Assembly: GCA_947034885.2 (NCBI GenBank)
Contig: OX344757.2
Location: forward strand, 5,270,001 to 5,334,000
Direction: 5' to 3'
DNA from: Thuidium tamariscinum
Lineage: Eukaryota > Streptophyta > Bryopsida > Hypnales > Thuidiaceae
Length of the DNA: 64,000 bases
The notes under the pieces were generated by a model. The model saw only the letters and a program-made list of their open reading frames with translations. It ran no database searches and was not told the DNA's origin. Every line of letters begins with the position of its first letter. The first letter of the stretch is position 1. The position numbers and the translations under genes are program-made. Below, piece after piece: positions 57,348 through 64,000 of the stretch.

Positions 57348-60300
57348 TCACCAGTGCGTGCTCCAGTAGCAAGCTCCCTTACAAACATGTGCATGGCATC
57401 CTGGACAAGCTTGATTTGTGCGTTGTCCACACACGATGCAATTCCCTCTTTTTGTGCCCATACTCTTCGTACCGTGGACTGCTGCAACATAGGGTGCTCG
57501 TTTGGAGAATCCATGAGTGCGTCCACTCCATTTCGCCACGAGCTCCTTCGCCAACTGCAACTGAAAAGATAAGTGCGTCATGGGCTCCTCCATGAACCGA
57601 AAACTGATGTCACTATGCACAATCCAAGCATTACAGATGGTTGTGTCTAATAAGTACGAAAACAAACGATGCCACCATTTGTGGCTCCTTGTGAGACATG
57701 AATATAAGCCTCTCAATTGATCTGCTGTGTCCACACCCCTCATATTCTCCGTGTATTGCAGATGCATGGGTCCTGTGATAACTTTTTTCTTTTTCCCATG
57801 AAATCTGCGGTACACAAACTGGCGAGTTCTAGGTGCTGATTTCGCCTCTGCATGCGTGGATAGGAGGACCACTGCATTGCGATCCTTCCACACTGAACAA
57901 CAAATGCGACCTTCCTGGTGCATACGGTAATCAATCCAGCCAAAATCTTGGTTTTTTGTGGCATCCTTCGCATACATAGATCGTGGGACATACTTCCTAT
58001 TGGCTTTGAGTGTTCCCGTCGCCATAATCCCCACATCAAGTAAGTCCAGAAACAAGGGCACGGATGTGAAGAAATTATCGGTCGTGACAATATGACCTTT
58101 GCCTCCGAGGTCACTCATGAGATGCTTGACCACATGCCTGCCTTGCAAACCCTCTCCCTTTCCACTACGCTCTGGAAAGGATTGCATCATGGTCTCCATG
58201 GCATCGCTATCGTCAGAAGAGGAGGAATTATCATGTGGATTGCCAAATTTACCACAGTACACATTGAAATTCCATACATACTTTGAAAGAGCGTCTGCAG
58301 CTACCCATATTTTCAAACCGAAGCGCACAGGTTTTTTAGGCATGTACTGGCGAATTGGTGAGTACTTGCCTTTGTACATCACCATGCTTTCATCCACTGT
58401 CATCTGCTGGTTGGGGAACCAGAAGCTACGAAAAGCACTGCTGACCGCATCCAATAACCACCTGACCTTGTGCAACTTGTCATACAAAGGACTGTCACGG
58501 TCTTGGACTTCCTGTGGGGCAATTGCCAAATGCAGACAACGTGTGAGGCGTTCAAATCTATCTCGTTTCATGACCTGCCCTATTACTGGACAGCTGAATA
58601 GAGCCTCCGTTCTTGACCAGTAAAGGCGACGGTTGGGGAGTTTTTTTATCCCCATTCGCAGGTGAATGCTCAAGAAAGCTCCAAGCTCCGGAACAGTAAG
58701 CGGATACCAGTCCTGTCCTCCACGTGTCTGCCCTTTCTTCTTCACAACCTCTGATGCATATAAATTCGTCTCTCTGACAATCCTTCTCAACATTTTGGGC
58801 GACCAAAATTTATGGAACAAGCCAAGCACTGAGGGCAGGCGGCCATAAGGATGGGTACAGCCTGGAGTGGGGCCAGTGAAAGGCAATGCATTATCCTTGT
58901 AATGTGGCACGCCAGGTAGCCAAGTCTCTGGTGCAAAACGAGACAACAGAGGGTCCACCTGCTTCCCTGATTTCTTGCGAGTACTTTGATCTTTGCGTTT
59001 ACTCCTCTGACGTGCCTTAGATTGAAGCAATCTTTTCCGTGCATCCAGCCAGTCCTTCCCTTTATACCATGAATCACTACTGGAATCAGCGGACCCGCCC
59101 ATGTCAGCTTCGTTCTGAACGTGACCGTTATGGTCTGTTCGAAAATGGCTTGCAGTACCCGCGCTCCCGCCCGAATGAGGTCCGCCTTCCTCAGCTGGAG
59201 CTCTCCTTCTTCTTCGTTGCGGTGGATTACTAGCGGCCATATCAATCTCTGCGTCCGCTAGCATTCGACCTTGCTGTCGCTTTTGATTGTTGCGAATGAC
59301 GCCGGACCTTGTACTTCCGCGTCTATTACAGTTCTCAGTGGATGCAGGTGCATGGCGTCGATGCCGTGGAGGTCGCGGTCTCCCCGCTGCAACGAATGCA
59401 CCCTCGGACAATGTGTCCTCCGAGTCTAGATCATGCTCACTTGCAGGTCCATGAGCGGTCGTTGTAGCACCGATCTGCCTTCCCGAATCGACGTCCGTAT
59501 CAGCATCAGTGGACACACCGGAGGTGGACGTCGTACCTTCATCGATGTCAAAGAAATCGTCAGCAGAGGAGGGGTGGCCGTCATAGGGTTCATCAGGTAC
59601 GTCGTCACTTCCTGATTCCTCATGAAGTCTAGCTGTTGAGGTCGATGCTTGAGCGCCTGTAGGGTTCATGGGTTTCCGGGTACGGGGAGGAAGAACAGCA
59701 CTGGGACGGAGCACTGCCCCCGCACACATTTCCTCGATGTGGCCATCCTCGTACCTCAAAACTAGAAATTTCTGCTGGCTAGTTGGGTGGATTCCCTCCG
59801 CAAGAACATGCGCATTTGTGTACACGTCGATGTCGACATCTCCGTCATCATGAACGAGCCCTCTCTGGACGGAGACTACTTCTAAGTGAATGATGCTATT
59901 ATGCGACGGTTGAATGTCAGCATGCGATTCGTGGCTCACCTCAGTTGACATTGTTGTTGTCGCAGGCGCGGTCGGTGCTGGAGTCACACATGCCGAGGAC
60001 GAGCCGAGCACCGTCGTAAGCGGCGGACAACTGCTCCGGGTTGATTCGGCCGTTTCTCCGGGTCTTTCTGATCCCTTGTCGACGTCGATCGCTCCGGCGG
60101 TCATCAGCGGATTGCGCCTGAGTCGGGGTGCTGGTGCTTCCTTCAACGGCTCGTTGATCGCTCCGGTTGACATCGACGGACTGCGCCTGAGTCGGGGTGC
60201 TGCTGCTTCCTTCAGCGGCTCGTCCATCTGCTCCGGCGGTACTGACGGGAAATTGGGACTGCCGACTGGTCCTGCACGTGATTCTTTGCGCCTCGACACT

Positions 60301-60377
60301 CCCTTGCGTGCTGGTGCTGGCCCGCCTTGCATTCGTGCTAGTCGTTTCATGCTCCTCATCGACGCCATGCTCGTCAT
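57348..60377 (-). CDS. piggyBac transposase, 1009 residues, intact
   Basis: Transposase of the piggyBac family (DDE superfamily). It excises and inserts the element at TTAA by hairpin cut-and-paste. The core lies at about residues 508-925. Catalytic acidic residues are read as D662 (TVDESM), D767 (TTDNFFTS) and D883 (RGVDTADQ), with D886 as the extra conserved Asp. The C-terminal 30 residues form a Cys/His cluster (C980, C983, C991, C994, H995, H997, C999, C1003, H1008), the family's DNA-end-binding zinc module. No stop or frameshift interrupts the frame. Residues 1-480 are an unusually long extension: low-complexity acidic and Arg-rich stretches, a duplicated EPLKEA-PRLRR motif (53-64, 76-87) and a compact segment near 160-225 with VLRYEDGHIEEM that resembles Tudor/chromo-like folds by eye only. 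The start at 60377 is the first ATG in frame. A 5' exon is possible. Confidence 0.92.
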   Translation of the reverse strand: MTSMASMRSMKRLARMQGGPAPARKGVSRRKESRAGPVGSPNFPSVPPEQMDEPLKEAAAPRLRRSPSMSTGAINEPLKEAPAPRLRRNPLMTAGAIDVDKGSERPGETAESTRSSCPPLTTVLGSSSACVTPAPTAPATTTMSTEVSHESHADIQPSHNSIIHLEVVSVQRGLVHDDGDVDIDVYTNAHVLAEGIHPTSQQKFLVLRYEDGHIEEMCAGAVLRPSAVLPPRTRKPMNPTGAQASTSTARLHEESGSDDVPDEPYDGHPSSADDFFDIDEGTTSTSGVSTDADTDVDSGRQIGATTTAHGPASEHDLDSEDTLSEGAFVAAGRPRPPRHRRHAPASTENCNRRGSTRSGVIRNNQKRQQGRMLADAEIDMAASNPPQRRRRRAPAEEGGPHSGGSAGTASHFRTDHNGHVQNEADMGGSADSSSDSWYKGKDWLDARKRLLQSKARQRSKRKDQSTRKKSGKQVDPLLSRFAPETWLPGVPHYKDNALPFTGPTPGCTHPYGRLPSVLGLFHKFWSPKMLRRIVRETNLYASEVVKKKGQTRGGQDWYPLTVPELGAFLSIHLRMGIKKLPNRRLYWSRTEALFSCPVIGQVMKRDRFERLTRCLHLAIAPQEVQDRDSPLYDKLHKVRWLLDAVSSAFRSFWFPNQQMTVDESMVMYKGKYSPIRQYMPKKPVRFGLKIWVAADALSKYVWNFNVYCGKFGNPHDNSSSSDDSDAMETMMQSFPERSGKGEGLQGRHVVKHLMSDLGGKGHIVTTDNFFTSVPLFLDLLDVGIMATGTLKANRKYVPRSMYAKDATKNQDFGWIDYRMHQEGRICCSVWKDRNAVVLLSTHAEAKSAPRTRQFVYRRFHGKKKKVITGPMHLQYTENMRGVDTADQLRGLYSCLTRSHKWWHRLFSYLLDTTICNAWIVHSDISFRFMEEPMTHLSFQLQLAKELVAKWSGRTHGFSKRAPYVAAVHGTKSMGTKRGNCIVCGQRTNQACPGCHAHVCKGACYWSTHW

Positions 60378-60783
60378 CCACGCCGTGCTCCACTTTAGGA
60401 AAAGGGAAAATTCGCTCTCTCAGTGCTCTGTAGACTTCAGCAGAGAATCCGCGGGCATGACCCTCTGGTCGCTGCGAAATCCAACCCAAAATGCGTGAAG
60501 CCCACGCGCACCACAATGACCTCAAATTCTGTGGCGATCTGTCAAAATGAAAAGCAGGAGTACTATCCTGAGGTAGTTTGGGGAGACTGATGAGGTAATT
60601 CTCATCTAACATGGACATTATGTATCGCACTTGCCACATGGAAGCATTGTGCTCCGTCAGTAGATGTGATGCTATAATGCAAGCATCAGTGGTACACCAA
60701 CTAGGATGTGCATGAGGTAGCGGAAGATGGTCAAATTTTTTTTTGGTGCTGAGTCTCGGCATTCCTATCGCTACTCTCTTCAA
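59941..60783 (-). CDS. Overlapping 280-residue open frame in the piggyBac element
   Basis: This frame begins 406 bp upstream of the transposase ATG and overlaps its first 437 bp in another reading frame. Residues 1 to about 145 are of mixed composition with Trp, Cys and His (HPSWCTTDAC, MWQVRYIMSML, WCAWASRILGWI), unlike chance AT- or GC-driven frames. The rest is low-complexity and antiphase to the transposase. It may be the first exon of the transposase, joined by splicing: TTTTCCCTTTTCCTAAAG just before the transposase ATG resembles an acceptor. It may also be a separate small protein, or chance. No family is recognised. Confidence 0.4.
   Translation of the reverse strand: MKRVAIGMPRLSTKKKFDHLPLPHAHPSWCTTDACIIASHLLTEHNASMWQVRYIMSMLDENYLISLPKLPQDSTPAFHFDRSPQNLRSLWCAWASRILGWISQRPEGHARGFSAEVYRALRERIFPFPKVEHGVDDEHGVDEEHETTSTNARRASTSTQGSVEAQRITCRTSRQSQFPVSTAGADGRAAEGSSSTPTQAQSVDVNRSDQRAVEGSTSTPTQAQSADDRRSDRRRQGIRKTRRNGRINPEQLSAAYDGARLVLGMCDSSTDRACDNNNVN
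60087..60240. repeat. Tandem repeat in the transposase 5' coding region
   Basis: Units of 69 then 70 bp built on CTCCGG, GCGCCTGAGTCGGGGTGCTG and CTTCCTTCA-CGGCTCGT. It encodes the repeated EPLKEA-PRLRR in the transposase frame and EGS(S/T)STPTQAQS in the overlapping frame. The third unit is partial. Confidence 0.85.
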
Positions 60784-61417
60784 TTCGTGATGAATTGTTC
60801 AACAGCGGAACTCATCGATTTCAGTTCACTTCCTACTGCAACATCAATCAAAGATAACGATGACCTATTTCCAATCGGTGCAACAACAGAAGCGCTTCAT
60901 GTTTGAGTTCGAAGAAGGCGGCAGCACTGTTTTGATCAGTAGACCGTAGGGACGAGCGATAACTCCAGGCCATGCATGCGGCGGCGGCGACGCAAAAATT
61001 CCAGCCATGGGCTCGTTTGTTACTGGATCTGCCTTCCTGTCACCTCTGTGACACACTGAACTCTGTCAACAGGGCCCGCCACAGCGCTGACAAGAAAGTC
61101 GGGCAGCTTTGTCTGACCACGTTCTCCTCCACCTTCTCTCTCCCTGGGCAGCACTCATAACTGTGAACAAATTCTTTTTCACCTTCCCAAACAAATATTC
61201 GGTCAGGGTGCGAACACTCTTTGCAAGCGTGTCCTCTCCCGTTTTCATTACAGCAATCAATATCTTGTTTACAAAAACGACTGCGCTACTCTACTGACAA
61301 CGCGTACATCTCCCTAACTGGACCTACCATGCTCTTAGTATTAATGCGGATGAAACTTCTTCTCCAACAATCATCTACACAGTAGATTCTTCATCGAAAC
61401 GCCACAAATTGGCGCTG
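60784..61417. other. 5' non-coding part of the piggyBac element
   Basis: About 630 bp between the upstream open frame and the right end, expected to hold the transposase promoter. I could not identify a convincing TATA box. Confidence 0.5.
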
Positions 61418-61431
61418 CCGGCGTTTAGGGG
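61418..61431. repeat. Right terminal repeat of the piggyBac element
   Basis: CCGGCGTTTAGGGG, adjacent to the TTAA duplication at 61432-61435. Confidence 0.9.
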
Positions 61432-61899
61432 TTAAATTTGAACTTTGAAAAGGCCAGTAGAAGATGATTGTGCTGGTTTTCTGCCCTATTGATCTTCACT
61501 TGAAACCCCTGGTTGTGATTTTGCATTATTTGGCCATCTCAATTAATGTGCAACTGAAGTTGCAATGAATTCGAGGTGTTCATCTTGTGAGAAAAAAGTT
61601 GCAGATATACTAGTTGGGTTTATTTTTGAGTTCCAAGTTAGTAGTAGGTGAGTGGGTAGCCCGTCTTGGTGCCGTTGGTGGGTAACTGTCAAGGGTCCAA
61701 CTTCCTATTAGGTTGTCAAGTTGGATTATATTTTCACCCACTGATAAGAATGCTAGGAGTCCTAGCCAAATGGATTGTATTTTATTATTTATTATTTGGA
61801 GTGTTAAATTATGTGAGAGTTTTTGTGATTAATTGGGAATGAAGTTTTTGCAGATGGTCAATTTTTATTTTATTTATTTTAACTTTTTTCTATTTTTTT
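61432..61899. other. Displaced remainder of the GLP9 3' flank, then AT-rich DNA
   Basis: 61432-61590 continues the GLP 3' flank (GAAAAGGCCAGTAGAAGATG, TTGATCTTCACTTGAAACCC). Beyond this no gene is seen. Confidence 0.7.
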
Positions 61900-62135
61900 A
61901 TCAATTGAAACATTGAAGTATCTATTTTCTTGAGATTTGGCACTTTTCTAGTATTCTTACTTAGAGGGTGTTTTTAACAAATTTCCTTTGGTGGTTACCT
62001 CCATCTTGACCATACATTGACCAAATTTTCAAGTTTGTAAGAAAATTATTTTCCTAATTTTAAAGTACTTTAAGAAAAATCATGACTCTAGTTACAAAAT
62101 GCAACAAATAGTACAAGTGTTTCTTGCAATCACCC
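61900..62135. mobile_element. Truncated MITE of the GGGTGATTGCAAG family
   Basis: Only one end is present, finishing ACAAGTGTTTCTTGCAATCACCC at 62135. It is preceded by the usual sub-terminal 'tttaaagtactttaag' region. The opposite end was not found. Confidence 0.65.
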
Positions 62136-63349
62136 ACACACAAACACAAATTTGACTAAACTTTGTGTTGACTTGCAGTACAAGATAGTGTGAGAGTGTA
62201 TTGTATATACTTGAGACAACATGGTGAATTTTGTTCAAATTCCGTTAAAATGGCACAGAAAGTGTCAAAAACCAAAACACACACAACAGTGATCCCAAAA
62301 CTGGCTAAATTTCGCTCATTTTCTACTTAATTTTTTCATGCCCTTTGTATAAATTTTAAAAAATCTTCCCAAAATGAACATTTGGCTAAAAACCCTGAAT
62401 CTGTTCTGAGATCACTGACACACAATGCCTTATAATGAAATTCACCATCAACATCCATTCAACAGTTGTATAGTCATTCAATCACTTACACAGATGAGCA
62501 CAGATCGATGCATGTCTTCTGGAGTTTCCACGCATAAAATTCAAGTGAAGGACACTCATCTCTTTGAAAAGTGTCTACAATTTCATTAAAAATGAACCTC
62601 TGTCTCCAGCCCAATGAATTTCATTTGTGTTGTTCATTATCAAATGTTATCATTCAGCATTTGGACAGCAACCATTCACCACAAATGTGAACTTTAATTG
62701 GATCCTTCTCTGTTTAACAGTACTCTGGAACCTTGTCATATCTAAACTTCTGCACATTTATGAGCTCATTTGAACTGAATTGCCAAAAAAAGAAAATGTC
62801 AAAATTTTGATGGATTACTAGGTTTTGCACTTGGCACAAATCAGAGTTCAGGCTTGCAAGGTAGATGGATCCTCTCCCATATCCTACTTTATGGTGATCA
62901 ATCGGGAGACTTTACATTATGAACAACTCGTCTAAAGGCATGTGAAGCTGTCATTCATTATACTGATGTTTAGGCCAAGGCTGCATTCAAGCACTTCTCT
63001 GCCAAGAATCAAGATCACAGTTGGGGAAGAAATTTTAGCTTAATTGGCTAAAATCGTACATTTTCTTGCACCAATCGGTTGCTTGGAGAATACTCTCGGC
63101 TAGGCCTTAAAAAAATAAAGAATAATCTCTTTTTTTCCTCTAAAATGATCGTGTTTTTTCTTGAAATTTTGAACTTCATTCGGAAATTTCGGATTTCAAC
63201 CAGCTAACTTGTAACTAAATGCCAGTACTCCCCATTCATTGGCCAAGATGAAAGGAGGTTGACCACTTGATCAACACCTGCAACGTGGACAAGACCTTGA
63301 AAAATGGATATGGAGTTGTGAACATGTCTTTTAAGCTTTTCATGCTTGA
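62136..63349. other. Intergenic DNA, no gene recognised
   Basis: Less AT-biased than most of the window in places, but no open frame with a recognisable product. Confidence 0.5.
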
Positions 63350-63782
63350 GGGTCATTGCAAGAAACATCGATTGGTTTCTGTATATTTTAGCCATAGTAT
63401 TCATGATTTTTTGGGAGTACTTTAAAAATAGAAAAATAATTTTTATAAAATATGAAAAATATGTTAAATGTATATTTCTTTAGGAAAATGGTACCCTGAG
63501 AAGGAAAAGTACAAAAACATTCTTTAACTAGGTGAACTAGAAAAGTACAAAATCTCATGAAAACAGGTACTTTGACATTTTAATTCGGAAAAAATAGGAA
63601 AAAAAACTTTTTGAAAAACTAAATTTTTTTAATTTGGAAATAATTGATGGTGACAAGATTTCATCAAAAAAATGATCTTAAACCATCTTCACTGTTCAAA
63701 AATTGCACATAATGAGAGTGTTGTTTGTACTCATGTGGAGTATATAAAATAATAAATTTTCAAATTTCCTTTGGTAGATACC
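63350..63782. mobile_element. MITE of the GGGTGATTGCAAG family, interrupted
   Basis: Starts GGGTCATTGCAAGAAACATC and follows 21341 onward. It is cut by the start of another family member at about 63783. Confidence 0.65.
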
Positions 63783-64000
63783 GGTGATTGCAAGAAACAC
63801 CTGTCCTATTTGTTGCGTTTGGCTGATTTTTTCGGGAATACTTTAAAATTAGAAAATTAATTTTAAATTTAAAAAAAAATGAATAGTGTATATACCTCTA
63901 AGATGAAGGTTTTCACCGAAGGAAATGGATAGAAAAATTCTCTAAGTAGGAGAACTTGAAAAGTGCCAAACCTCCAGAAAATACATATCTTCATGTTTTA
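63783..64000. mobile_element. MITE of the GGGTGATTGCAAG family, runs off the window
   Basis: Begins GGTGATTGCAAGAAACACC and matches the left part of 17130-17862 and 40600-41336. Its other end lies outside the window. Confidence 0.75.

Larger units (their letters stand above)
56344..61431 (-). mobile_element. Full-length piggyBac-type transposon, 5088 bp
   Basis: A cut-and-paste DNA transposon flanked by TTAA at 56340-56343 and 61432-61435. The left end CCCTGAAACGCCGG and the complement of the right end, CCCCTAAACGCCGG, agree at 12 of 14 positions, and both start with CCC as piggyBac ends do. It contains an intact transposase gene on the minus strand. Joining the two flanks without the insert recreates the continuous 3' flank seen beside GLP8 (about 49010-49030), which confirms a single clean insertion at TTAA. 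The element is clearly richer in GC than the surrounding DNA. Confidence 0.95.

Overview
The window looks like nuclear DNA of a land plant, probably a non-seed plant such as a bryophyte. This placement is inferred from gene content and texture and is not proven. The only conventional genes are nine intact, intronless germin-like protein (GLP) genes of the cupin family. They are visibly GC-rich and sit in very AT-rich DNA packed with miniature transposons. One complete piggyBac-type DNA transposon is also present. I saw no rRNA, tRNA, CRISPR or prokaryotic-style operon.

Layout. GLP1 (minus, 422-1087) is followed by about 9 kb of AT-rich DNA that includes a block dense in the word CAAATTGCC (2861-5190) and piggyBac-like MITE relics. 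GLP2 and GLP3 (minus, 10289-10945 and 13051-13716) are a direct tandem pair. From about 15770 to 31930 lies a large inverted repeat with arms of about 6.4 and 5.6 kb around a spacer of about 4.2 kb. Each arm carries a GLP (GLP4 plus, GLP5 minus, 3' ends facing) together with the same set of transposons. GLP6 (plus, 35977-36642), GLP7 (minus, 41811-42479, the most divergent) and the divergent pair GLP8 (minus) and GLP9 (plus) follow. A 5.1-kb piggyBac element (56344-61431) sits in the 3' flank of GLP9. It has TTAA target duplications, matching termini and an intact 1009-residue transposase. The equivalent unoccupied site survives beside GLP8. The last 2.5 kb is AT-rich DNA with further MITEs.

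How the parts relate. All nine GLPs encode a signal peptide, the two conserved cysteines and the His-His-Glu-His metal site of the germin cupin, so all should be secreted apoplastic Mn-binding proteins. All share a compact promoter block with a TATA-like box about 145-210 bp before the ATG. The copies differ as mosaics of a few shared tracts, which points to repeated duplication, inversion and gene conversion. The intergenic DNA is dominated by non-autonomous elements of at least four terminal types: (i) GGGTGATTGCAAG ends with 4-bp duplications; (ii) CCCCTAAA ends at TTAA, resembling the ends of the full piggyBac; (iii) AGGTRGGTACACC ends at TA; (iv) a 72-bp CACTA-ended hairpin. One type (i) element occurs in only one arm of the inverted repeat, so it moved after the arms were duplicated.

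Coordinates of repeat edges were found by eye and may be off by some bases, except where a target-site duplication fixes them.
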